Shown piece by piece: positions 15,977-23,561 of a stretch of 64,000 nt of DNA. Origin of the DNA: DATNPX01 sp036702975 (GTDB lineage Bacteria > Cyanobacteriota > Vampirovibrionia > Obscuribacterales > Obscuribacteraceae); assembly GCA_036702975.1 (NCBI GenBank), contig DATNPX010000015.1, positions 62,001 to 126,000 on the forward strand, read 5' to 3'. Position 1 is the first letter of the stretch. Each line of letters opens with the position of its first letter. Both the position numbers and the translations under genes were made by a program. The notes under the pieces are model-generated. The model was not told the DNA's origin. It saw only the letters and a program-made list of their open reading frames with translations, and searched no databases.

Positions 15977-17145
15977 AAGTTGAGGTTAAATGTCCTACTC
16001 TCGCGGAAGTTTGGAACGATTATCAAACCGTCCGGCATCTGAAAGAAACGACGCGGAAGAACTATGCCAAGCGGTTGAGGAACCACGTGGGCGATTGGAT
16101 GTCACTTCCGATCGACAAGATAACGAAACGGATGGTCGAAGATCGGCACAAAGAGATAAACGGCAAAGCTAATGCCAACTCTACTATGCGCACAGTTAGA
16201 GCGCTTCTCTTCTTCGCGATCGCGAAATACGAGGATGACAGCGGCGAGAGTTTGATATCGGTAAATCCTGTGACCCGGCTGTCTGAGCTGAGACAGTGGC
16301 ATAAGGACAAACGCCGGAAGAGTGTAATCCCGTTCGCACAGTTGAAAGCGTTCTATAAGGCTGTGTGGTCGCTCGAAAATCACACCGCTCGTGATTATTT
16401 GCTAACGCTTTTATTCACCGGGTTACGCTCGTTCGAATGCGCCTGTTTGCGATGGGATCAAGTCAATCTAAAAGTTGGGACAATTACAATTCTGCAGAGT
16501 GTTGCGAAGAATGGAGAAGAGCATACAATCCCGATGTGCACTTATCTGTGGAAAGTCATGCAAGTTCGGCAGCTGCATTCGTCGACTGCTTTCGTGTTCC
16601 CTGGCAAGATGAGACACACTCACTTAACGTCTGTTCAAAAGAGCCTGCAAGCCGTTAGACAAAGAAGCTCTATCACCTTCAGCCTGCACGATATTAGGCG
16701 AACTTTCATCTCTATCGCGGACGACCTCGATATTAAAGATGGCGTCGTTAAAGAGCTGGTGAATCACCGTCGTTCGGACGTTACCGAAGGATACACCATT
16801 CGATCCACGGAACGTCTTAGGAGGGCGACGCAAAAAATCTCGGAGCACATACTGTCGCAGATTGAACAGGACGAAGACTGCTCGGAAAAAACTGTTTCAG
16901 ACTTGATTAACCGATACGCAAAATTACGCACAATCCCGGACGATGTCTTGTTCACATACAGACGCGCACTGAGACAGGTCGGGGTGCTGAATACACCCGT
17001 CTGCAATATCAGTGACGAGGTAATAGACGGAATTGAAGCCGAGTTTGCAGGGTCGAAAGAGGCGCTTGTGATGTGGAGAAGCTTGATGTCCTATGCGGAA
17101 ACTCAAGGACTTCTCCCACCCGGTCCAAAAAAGCACACGAGGTGA
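15973..17145 (+). CDS. Tyrosine recombinase A of a tandem pair
   Basis: A 390-residue recombinase: core-binding domain (about 8-110), then catalytic domain with Arg in GLRSFECACLRWDQV, Lys in AKNGEEH, His-x-x-Arg in HDIRRT, VNHRR in place of the usual LGH, and Tyr in EGYTIRS. All catalytic positions are kept, but Asn replaces the Gly before the third His. A C-terminal extension of about 90 residues follows. Its stop shares a base with the next recombinase's ATG (TGATG). It may act with recombinase B in excision, inversion or resolution of the element. Confidence 0.82.
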   Translation: MKVEVKCPTLAEVWNDYQTVRHLKETTRKNYAKRLRNHVGDWMSLPIDKITKRMVEDRHKEINGKANANSTMRTVRALLFFAIAKYEDDSGESLISVNPVTRLSELRQWHKDKRRKSVIPFAQLKAFYKAVWSLENHTARDYLLTLLFTGLRSFECACLRWDQVNLKVGTITILQSVAKNGEEHTIPMCTYLWKVMQVRQLHSSTAFVFPGKMRHTHLTSVQKSLQAVRQRSSITFSLHDIRRTFISIADDLDIKDGVVKELVNHRRSDVTEGYTIRSTERLRRATQKISEHILSQIEQDEDCSEKTVSDLINRYAKLRTIPDDVLFTYRRALRQVGVLNTPVCNISDEVIDGIEAEFAGSKEALVMWRSLMSYAETQGLLPPGPKKHTR

Positions 17146-18455
17146 TGACGATGAGTGAAAGTCAAAAAATTGCGAACAATCTGACAATCGGTGAGTCGTG
17201 GAGGCTGATGGAGCAAGAAGGCACGACACCCAACACCATGGACCGCCTCGCTCGACAGTGCGTCCGGAGTATCCTAGGACGAGGCGTTAACTCAATCTCA
17301 GAACCAGAACTACGTACTCTTCACGCTCAACTCTATGACACTTGGGGGCAGAACACAGCCGATCACTGCCTGCGAACGCTTCGCTCCGCGATTGCATTCG
17401 GACGAACTTACACTGCAAAGCCTCGCATAAGTCGAACGCCGGGCGACATCCAGAAGCAAGCGAAATACAGAGTCCGCGCGGATCGAAAGAGGGTGTTGCT
17501 AAAAGTACCGACAGTGGGCGAAGTCTGGGAGGAGTATCGGACGATCCGAAACCTCCGCTGGACGACGGAAAAAGGCTATCGATACCACATCTACGCCCAC
17601 CTTGCCGACTGGTTGAACCGCCCGATTGACTCGTTCAAGAAGCAGGAGATTATCGAACGGCATCAAACCATTGGAAAGGCGCACGGGAAATGCACTGCGA
17701 ATACAACATTTCGACTGTTTCGAGCCCTCTGTAATTATGCTATGGCTGTTTGCGAAGACGACGATGGTGATCCGATGCTCCGAAAGAACCCGGTGACTGT
17801 ACTCAGGGAGGCGCGGATTTGGAATCCGGAAAGCATCAAAACCCGTCAGCTTGAACCGTCCGAAATGAAGCCGTGGTTCGAGGCTGTGAAGGCTCTTCCA
17901 AATCCGACTACGACAGACTTTCTAACATTCCTCTTGTTCACCGGCTGCAGAAAGTCCGAAGCTACGAATCTAAAGTGGGAGGATGTGCATTTACACGACG
18001 CGTTCGTCCTATTCCGTCGAACTAAGAACGGACTCGAACATCGCCTCCCGATTTGTCGACAACTCGTTGATATGCTCTCCAGAAGGAAGGAGCTTTACGG
18101 CGGCCGGTTCGTGTTTTCTCAGGCGACCAACCACTACAAGCCTTATAACTACCTGTTCCGCACGACTAGGACGATTCAGGAAGCCTGCGGCATAACGATC
18201 TCACCTCACGACCTACGCCGCGGTTATGCAGGTTTTTGTTTTTGGCTACGATTGGATGCGCTGCTGATTTCGCGCCTTCTCAATCACTCCCCCTTTCGCG
18301 GAGGTGTTACCGGACGGTATATAAGTCGAACACTTGATCCATTTCGCCCGGAAATTCAGCGCGTTGGCGATATCATCGAGGCTCTAATTAATGGACGGAT
18401 TCTCGACTTCGGTTGCACAGAAGACAATATTAAACTTTTACCCATGAACGACTAG
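17145..18455 (+). CDS. Tyrosine recombinase B of a tandem pair
   Basis: A 436-residue recombinase, paralogous to its upstream neighbour. It has an extra N-terminal domain of about 115 residues, a core-binding domain (VGEVWEEYRTIRNLRWTTEKGYR) and a catalytic domain with Arg in GCRKSEA, Lys in RTKNGLEH, His-x-x-Arg in HDLRRG, LLNHSP and Tyr in GRYISR. The shared Asn-His variant with recombinase A shows common descent. Start at 17145, or 17151 with better GAGGTGA spacing. Two different recombinases made from one operon suggest a hetero-complex. Confidence 0.82.
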   Translation: MTMSESQKIANNLTIGESWRLMEQEGTTPNTMDRLARQCVRSILGRGVNSISEPELRTLHAQLYDTWGQNTADHCLRTLRSAIAFGRTYTAKPRISRTPGDIQKQAKYRVRADRKRVLLKVPTVGEVWEEYRTIRNLRWTTEKGYRYHIYAHLADWLNRPIDSFKKQEIIERHQTIGKAHGKCTANTTFRLFRALCNYAMAVCEDDDGDPMLRKNPVTVLREARIWNPESIKTRQLEPSEMKPWFEAVKALPNPTTTDFLTFLLFTGCRKSEATNLKWEDVHLHDAFVLFRRTKNGLEHRLPICRQLVDMLSRRKELYGGRFVFSQATNHYKPYNYLFRTTRTIQEACGITISPHDLRRGYAGFCFWLRLDALLISRLLNHSPFRGGVTGRYISRTLDPFRPEIQRVGDIIEALINGRILDFGCTEDNIKLLPMND

Positions 18456-18475
18456 CAGAATTGAGGCAGGCGCCG

Positions 18476-18507
18476 AAAACGATCTCTAAGGCATCTAGGA
18501 TCGTTTT
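18476..18507. terminator. Bidirectional terminator between converging genes
   Basis: AAAACGATC pairs perfectly with GATCGTTTT around a 14-base loop, with A/T-rich outer arms on both strands. It sits just after the stop of recombinase B and before the 3' end of the opposing gene pair. Confidence 0.6.
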
Positions 18508-18589
18508 TAGGCGGTCTGATATCATTCGGCGTGCCATCACGGGGCAATGCTCAGCAGGTAATGTTCGTGCAGCTAGTAAAAGACAGCGA

Positions 18590-18772
18590 CTAAACCGAGC
18601 AAAGTTCTTGAGGGCGTTTAGACTCAGGCGCTCTAGTTGAAACGAATTTCGTGTTAGTCTGCTCGGCAACCGCTTTAGTCAACCGCTCGCTCGTTTCGAC
18701 CAGTTCCTTGATTTCATCCGCCATCGACTTGCCAGTCTTCGGTTCAACGGTGAGAGCACCACTTCGTGTCAT
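18590..18772 (-). CDS. Small hypothetical protein coupled to the unknown gene upstream
   Basis: A 60-residue soluble protein with a helical segment (SMADEIKELVETSERLTKAVAEQ). Its ATG overlaps the stop of the 415-residue gene (ATGA), and GGAG lies 12 bases upstream. No family recognised. The pair probably functions together. Confidence 0.6.
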   Translation of the reverse strand: MTRSGALTVEPKTGKSMADEIKELVETSERLTKAVAEQTNTKFVSTRAPESKRPQELCSV

Positions 18773-20016
18773 TGCCTTTGCTCCAAAAGTTTCACAGTGT
18801 GCGACTCAATGAGATTATCTGACTCGATTCTCCCAGAATCAAGTAAAATTTGGCCATTCTCCCTCAGGATAGCACATTTGAGTCTCAGGGCACGCAGTGC
18901 AAGCTCGACGGGATTCCAGGCTGCGTCGGTCGCTTTGTCGGTCCATTGCCTGTGATACGCTCGACGCCAACCGGCGTTACTTGTTCCGATGTTAACGTTT
19001 AAGACAGCCCGAACCTTCTTCGCGGTGTCAACCTTTTCTGTAAATGGAATAGACAGGAACAGAGCATCTTTTATATCGTGAGCAACGTAGCTGTTCCACG
19101 CAGTCCGCAAACTACCGGGAAAGCCCGTTAACTCCGGTAGGTCATCTACGAGGACTGCAGACGCCTCCATATGTTTAAAAGCGTGCGGCGCACCGGGGAG
19201 AACAGCGCCGCCTTCACCATGCGACATTGGCACGTAGAAACCACCGTAATCTGATTCAGCAGTTTCCGCTAAAATCACCAGCTTGGTATCAGCCGCAGGT
19301 GCAGCCTGCCAAAGTTCTTTCGCCTTATCAAAGTTTCGGTCATAACGAGCGCAACCGCTGATTACTTTGAGTGTTTTACTGTCAACCTCCGTCTCTTTCA
19401 CCGGCAGCATCAAATTCGCGGTGAGGTCGCAAGCTTCTTTAGTGAAGACGTAATGCACGGCACAGGCCGCCAAATTCAATGACTGCTGAAGCACCTTATC
19501 CGCCAAGGCTAAAGCGTTACTGTGCTCGCGTCTGATGGCCAACGCTTGCGCGGCGTACAAGAGGTCTTGATTGCCCTTAAGCGCATACTTAAAATCCCCA
19601 TTAGGCCCGGACGGATGCCCAAGATCCAACAGGGCGACTCGTTTCTGAATCCAGTTCGCGAGCTTAGGATGCTTCTTTTGAACATCGTGACACTGCGCTC
19701 GCACCTTTTCTAAAAAGTCTTTCTCTTCTTCGTCTAACTTCAGCTCGCGGCGCATTCGCAGCACGTCTGGAAGCTCGAAAAGCGGTGCGCTTGGATTTAA
19801 AAATCTATACGCTACGGTGTAATGACGATGGTTCGGAGTGAATCCCTTGGAGGCTGCTGGAATTGAAACCTCGGCCTCTCCCCAGAATTTGAGAGCAACC
19901 GGCAAAACATCTCCAGCTCGCTTAAAAAACTCAGCGATCGGGTGCGGTTTACCAACCTGCTTATCGAAGTACTCTTTGATACCGGCAACGTCCGAGCTCG
20001 GAATACAGTTAGTCAT
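18769..20016 (-). CDS. Large unrecognised element-end protein
   Basis: A 415-residue soluble protein, the largest unrecognised product of the element. The N-terminal part (1-190) is helical and charged. The C-terminal part (about 285-345) alternates hydrophobic strands (ASAVLVDDL, ALFLSIPFTE, VRAVLNVNIGTS) in a way reminiscent of GAF-type sensor domains, without catalytic residues. It is promoted from the extreme right end of the element: its ATG lies only 6 bp from the 21-bp end repeat, so integrase binding may affect it. No immunity, toxin or enzyme family could be assigned. Confidence 0.65.
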   Translation of the reverse strand: MTNCIPSSDVAGIKEYFDKQVGKPHPIAEFFKRAGDVLPVALKFWGEAEVSIPAASKGFTPNHRHYTVAYRFLNPSAPLFELPDVLRMRRELKLDEEEKDFLEKVRAQCHDVQKKHPKLANWIQKRVALLDLGHPSGPNGDFKYALKGNQDLLYAAQALAIRREHSNALALADKVLQQSLNLAACAVHYVFTKEACDLTANLMLPVKETEVDSKTLKVISGCARYDRNFDKAKELWQAAPAADTKLVILAETAESDYGGFYVPMSHGEGGAVLPGAPHAFKHMEASAVLVDDLPELTGFPGSLRTAWNSYVAHDIKDALFLSIPFTEKVDTAKKVRAVLNVNIGTSNAGWRRAYHRQWTDKATDAAWNPVELALRALRLKCAILRENGQILLDSGRIESDNLIESHTVKLLEQRQ

Positions 20017-20021
20017 TCAAC

Positions 20022-20042
20022 TACTGGCCCACAACTGGCCCG
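20022..20042 (+). repeat. Element-end repeat, right copy
   Basis: 21 bp matching 5780-5800 with one mismatch (TACTGGCCC units, 11-bp period). It is 25 bp from the right attachment repeat and immediately upstream of the 415-residue gene. Candidate integrase arm site. Confidence 0.6.
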
Positions 20043-20067
20043 TCTCTCGTACGTGTCTTAAAAACCT

Positions 20068-20116
20068 TGGAGGCTAGGAGATTCGAACTCCTGACCTTCT
20101 CCGTGCAAAGGAGACG
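20068..20116 (-). repeat. Right attachment repeat within tRNA-Ala
   Basis: 49 bp identical to 5618-5666, starting exactly at the tRNA discriminator base and ending in the anticodon arm. The element supplies this 3' end to the interrupted tRNA gene. Confidence 0.9.
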
Positions 20117-20140
20117 CTCTACCAACTGAGCCAAGCCCCC
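20068..20140 (-). tRNA. tRNA-Ala(TGC), restored by the element
   Basis: A 73-nt cloverleaf with acceptor GGGGGCT/AGCCTCC carrying the G3:U70 alanine identity pair, anticodon loop TTTGCAC and discriminator A. No encoded CCA. The 5' half is chromosomal and the 3' half comes from the integrated element. Confidence 0.95.
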
Positions 20141-20478
20141 ACTCCGTCCAGCTGGGGCGCCTCATGGGCACCGGTGCCTGCGGACCAGGAAGATCATCTT
20201 ATCGCATCTGACGCGCCATGATCAATTTCGTCCAATAATCGCAACAATTAGCGAGGAAACTTGCTGGCGAAGAGCCTTTTCTAACAAATTTTAAAGGAAA
20301 CAAGGGTTGCCATGGTGTAAGGTTACCGTTCCGAAACTCCTCTTAGGAAGCGAGGCGCTCCAAAACCGTTTGCGAAGATTTTTCTGTGAGTGCCGGCGAA
20401 AAAGCTACAAATTTGGCCGAAATGGCACCATATATGGAGCATAATCCTTTAAGAATCCCTTTTGCTTCCTTTCCATTC

Positions 20479-21459
20479 ATGCACATAAAACCCTCAACCA
20501 TCTTAATTCTTGCTGCTCTTAGCGGTCTCCTGCTCACCGCACCGGCCCACGCCCAACAGGTTGTCGGAACTGTGCGTCCCGATGACTCCGGTCCGGCACA
20601 GACTTCGGCAGTTCCCCAGCACCATGCGGTGCAGAAGGCCCGTGTTACTGAATCTGCTCAAACGCAGAAGAAGGGTAATGGCTTTATAAGACGAATGCTC
20701 GAGCCAGTGACGGAGTTGCAGAGCCAGAGCATTCGCCTGCAAGAACAGATAGTCAAACTAGAGAAGCCCATCGAAAATCTGCAACCACCGATGGTCAGTT
20801 TGCAAGAAAGAGTCAAGTCCGTCGAGCAACAGATGACTCAGTTACAGACCAATCTGACTGATGTGAAAGGCGGAATCAGCTCAGTACACAACGACATCTC
20901 GGCTGTGCACGGCGAGCTCAGCGGCGTCCACGACGAATTATCAGGTGTACGAAACCAGATCTCGAAGTTGGAAAAACCAATCGGAGCCCTGCACGAACCG
21001 GTCGCACGTTTGGACGTACCTGTCAGCCGCCTGTACCAACCAATTTCGCAGTTGCAAGAGCCGATCGCCAATCTGCATGACGAAGTCACCGGTCTGAGAG
21101 AGCAGATGACCGAGTTGCAAAAGCCAATATCAATGCTGAATCAACCGATATCGGAATTGAGCGCTCCGCTTAAAGACATCCGGCAGCCAATCACAAACTT
21201 GCATGGCGAACTAGTCGAGCTCAAATCGGAATTGACAGACATGCGCAAGACTATGAACAGAATCGCTACCTACATGATGCTGTCCATCGCTTTATTCGGC
21301 GTCCTCGTGGTCGGCTTCGTGCCCGTTCTAGTCTTTACAGTCTGGAAGACATTGAACGGTGACAGCTTTAATCGAGAGCTCAAAATCGCAGACGCCGCGC
21401 AATTTCTAGCAGCCGATAAGCTCGTGAAAAATTCAGAGCAGCCAACATCCAAGCGTTAG
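20479..21459 (+). CDS. Membrane-anchored coiled-coil protein with proline heptads
   Basis: A 326-residue protein. After a signal peptide (ILILAALSGLLLTAPAHA) and a polar linker, residues about 94-261 form roughly 24 consecutive heptads. Each starts with Leu/Val and has a second hydrophobic residue four places later. About half of them carry Pro just before that second residue (LEKPIGA, LHEPVAR, LDVPVSR, LYQPISQ, LQEPIAN). A membrane helix (MMLSIALFGVLVVGFVPVLVF) and a polar tail of about 40 residues follow. Start chosen at the ATG of the signal peptide; upstream in-frame codons are possible. Function unknown; a rod-like envelope protein is plausible. Confidence 0.7.
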   Translation: MHIKPSTILILAALSGLLLTAPAHAQQVVGTVRPDDSGPAQTSAVPQHHAVQKARVTESAQTQKKGNGFIRRMLEPVTELQSQSIRLQEQIVKLEKPIENLQPPMVSLQERVKSVEQQMTQLQTNLTDVKGGISSVHNDISAVHGELSGVHDELSGVRNQISKLEKPIGALHEPVARLDVPVSRLYQPISQLQEPIANLHDEVTGLREQMTELQKPISMLNQPISELSAPLKDIRQPITNLHGELVELKSELTDMRKTMNRIATYMMLSIALFGVLVVGFVPVLVFTVWKTLNGDSFNRELKIADAAQFLAADKLVKNSEQPTSKR

Positions 21460-21599
21460 CAAAGTCACCACGTTCAGTACCATCAAAACAAATCCAAAAT
21501 CGGCATGAGAATCGCGAGGTTCTTGTGTAACCCTCGTTGCGATACTTCGCCATTGTGATACTCTGGTCGTTGAACGCAGATCGATGGCAGGAGAAAATA

Positions 21600-21959
21600 A
21601 TGTCTGTAGCGACAAAGGTCATGATCGTCATAGTTGCACTGGAACACCTGTACTTTCTATATCTGGAGATGTTCGCCTGGACCAAACCTCGTACCCGCAA
21701 AGCATTTGGACTCACCGAGGCACAAGCCAATGACTCAAAAAGAATGGCTGCCAATCAGGGCTTGTATAACGGTTTTCTCTCCGCCGGTTGCATCTGGTCC
21801 ACCATCGCACCGCCTGATTTTGGCAAGCAACTGGCGCTCTTTTTTGCGGGGTGCGTTGTAGTTGCAGGAATTTACGGCGGCGCCACCGTCAACAAGCGCG
21901 TCTTTTTCCTACAATCCATACCAGCTCTTATCGCTATAGCAGCAGCCCTTTTCACTTAA
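21600..21959 (+). CDS. DUF1304 family membrane protein
   Basis: A 119-residue protein of four membrane helices with the DUF1304 signature: HLYFLYLEMFAW near the N-terminus, NQGLYNGFL in the middle and GIYGGATVNKRVFFLQSIPALIA near the end. AGGAG precedes the ATG at 21600. Inner membrane; function of the family unknown. Normal length. Confidence 0.85.
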   Translation: MSVATKVMIVIVALEHLYFLYLEMFAWTKPRTRKAFGLTEAQANDSKRMAANQGLYNGFLSAGCIWSTIAPPDFGKQLALFFAGCVVVAGIYGGATVNKRVFFLQSIPALIAIAAALFT

Positions 21960-22102
21960 GGGCGGGGGCCGGGGAAGGCGGCCTTCCACCGGCACCAATC
22001 TACAGACAGAACCTAATATTTGCAGAATTTAGTCTAGAAGCCTCTGGCAGAGGATCTTCGAATCTGCAATACTCCGCTTGGCACCTCTGCGCGCAGTGTC
22101 TA

Positions 22103-23497
22103 ATGGTCCCGGTCATGGTGAATTCATTGCAAGAGCAAGATCGCGAAGAACTTGTCTCTTTCTTGAAAACGAAATCCATCCTCTCAGTATTGGACGATAG
22201 CATCATTCACGGTCTCAGCCTCAGTTTGGAGGAGATACACTGCGGTCCGGGCTTCATCGTCTTCAAGGAAGAAGACGAGAGCGACGGCTTGTACATCATC
22301 AAAGAAGGCTCCGTCGAAGTCAGAAAGCTAAGTAACAAAGAGGCTCCGATTGCGTATTTAACGGCAGGCGAGTGCTTCGGCGAAATGGCTATTGTGCATG
22401 GCGGGCCGCGCAGCGCTACGATCCGCGTCCCGGAAGAGGCAACCATACTCAAGTTGTCCAAACGCGCATCCGTCGATTTAGCCAGTAAATTCCCTCGTCT
22501 AGCAGAAGAGTTGTCCAAACTGGCTCAAAAGCGCGAGAGCGGAAAAATTCGATTCTTCCCACCTGGTTTGCAGGGAAACACTGCATTTTTTGACATGCCG
22601 ACTGTGATTCAGGCAGTTCACGCTTCCCGCCAGACCGGATACTTGCGAACCATGGCTTCGGCAAGCGCGCCAGAAGCTAAGTTGACGTTCTACAGAGGCA
22701 CGCTCGTCGCTGCAGAATTTCGCCACTTGGGAGGAGAGTTCGCGGTATTCGAATTACTGAGCGTGCTGGAGCCAGCTGATTTTTTCTTCGAACGCGTAAG
22801 CGAAGAAGAATTGCAAAAACCCGCTGACAACAAGTACAGATTCAGACAATTAGAGCGATTGCTGATCGACGGCGCGCGCAGGAGCGACGAGCTTACGAAA
22901 CTGACCGACATTGTCGGCGGAATGCAAATGACATTTTCCGTCGCCGCCGACCAACCACAAGTCGACGGCATTCCTCTGGATTTCCGTGATATCGCCAAAT
23001 TAATACTCAAGCTCGTAGAAGCAGATCTTACCGTCGAGGAAATGTGCCCTCTGGTAGAAGCTGATAGATACGCGCTTGTGAAAACACTGTCTATTTTGTT
23101 GGACAAACAGATTCTCAAACAACTGGTCATATTGCACAGCGGCGAAGCACTGGCTCCTGAGCCACCACCGAGAGTGCGGGGGCGCACAGCAGAAATTGAA
23201 CTATCGAACTTACGCAGGCAACCTGTCAGGTTGGCAGCGAGTTTTTACGCACTAAATATGGTGTCATCTAACATTGCAACGTTCACCTCTGCCAGTGTCG
23301 TCAGAGAATGCCTTGAAGAGGCACTGCAGGAGCTGTCGAAGAAGTATCCGCAACTGGTTGGATTGAAAGTGCACCCGGCAGGAAAAACGATAGATGTGCG
23401 AGGTGCATCGCCAGACCTGACTCGCAAGCAAGATTCGCGTGCCGCGCTGAATCACCTGACCATGCGATTCTTGCAGCTTGTGTCCGCGCATCAGTAG
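22103..23497 (+). CDS. Cyclic-nucleotide-binding domain plus PATAN (DUF4388) protein
   Basis: A 464-residue cytosolic protein. The cNMP-binding domain (about 30-135) has FIVFKEEDESDGLYIIKEGSVEV and AYLTAGECFGEMAIVHGGPRSATIR, including the phosphate-binding FGEMA...RSA pattern. A PATAN/DUF4388-type domain follows (about 150-240; FDMPTVIQAVHASRQTGYL, KLTFYRGTLVAAEF), then a C-terminal region of about 200 residues. It probably links a cyclic nucleotide or similar ligand to a signalling scaffold. The start could be 22103 or 22115; the longer frame upstream overlaps the DUF1304 gene and lacks features. Confidence 0.8.
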   Translation: MVPVMVNSLQEQDREELVSFLKTKSILSVLDDSIIHGLSLSLEEIHCGPGFIVFKEEDESDGLYIIKEGSVEVRKLSNKEAPIAYLTAGECFGEMAIVHGGPRSATIRVPEEATILKLSKRASVDLASKFPRLAEELSKLAQKRESGKIRFFPPGLQGNTAFFDMPTVIQAVHASRQTGYLRTMASASAPEAKLTFYRGTLVAAEFRHLGGEFAVFELLSVLEPADFFFERVSEEELQKPADNKYRFRQLERLLIDGARRSDELTKLTDIVGGMQMTFSVAADQPQVDGIPLDFRDIAKLILKLVEADLTVEEMCPLVEADRYALVKTLSILLDKQILKQLVILHSGEALAPEPPPRVRGRTAEIELSNLRRQPVRLAASFYALNMVSSNIATFTSASVVRECLEEALQELSKKYPQLVGLKVHPAGKTIDVRGASPDLTRKQDSRAALNHLTMRFLQLVSAHQ

Positions 23498-23561
23498 ACA
23501 GCGCTTCACTAGACAGCACTTCACTAAGCGACACATCGCTAGCAACGCATCAGTAAACAGG

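Larger units (their letters stand above)
5618..20116. mobile_element. Integrative element in tRNA-Ala(TGC), about 14.5 kb
   Basis: The element is bounded by perfect 49-bp direct repeats (5618-5666 and 20068-20116). These cover the 3' part of tRNA-Ala(TGC) from the anticodon arm to the discriminator base. The left copy is a detached 3' fragment; the right copy is joined to the tRNA 5' half and restores a full gene. The integrase gene lies just inside the left end. Imperfect 21-bp repeats (TACTGGCCC units) sit inside both ends. The cargo includes a replication module, HTH genes, a tRNA-Arg, a HEPN-like gene and three extra recombinases. No capsid, terminase, relaxase or conjugation genes are visible, so it is a satellite or genomic-island type element rather than a prophage or ICE. 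Confidence 0.88.

Noticed and set aside
15717..15983. 88-residue open frame in the recombinase intergenic region
   Set aside because: No ribosome site or coding pattern; a different frame (15851-15976) has an excellent ribosome site and couples to the recombinase.
14597..18455. A canonical RIT (recombinase-in-trio) element
   Set aside because: RIT elements have three same-strand overlapping recombinases with terminal inverted repeats; here one of the three is divergent and no inverted repeats were found.
5618..20116. Prophage or ICE interpretation of the element
   Set aside because: No capsid, portal, terminase, relaxase or type IV secretion genes are present.
20700..21250. CRISPR-like or minisatellite array suggested by repeated codons
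   Set aside because: The repetition is at the protein level (heptads); the DNA units are diverged and contiguous without spacers.
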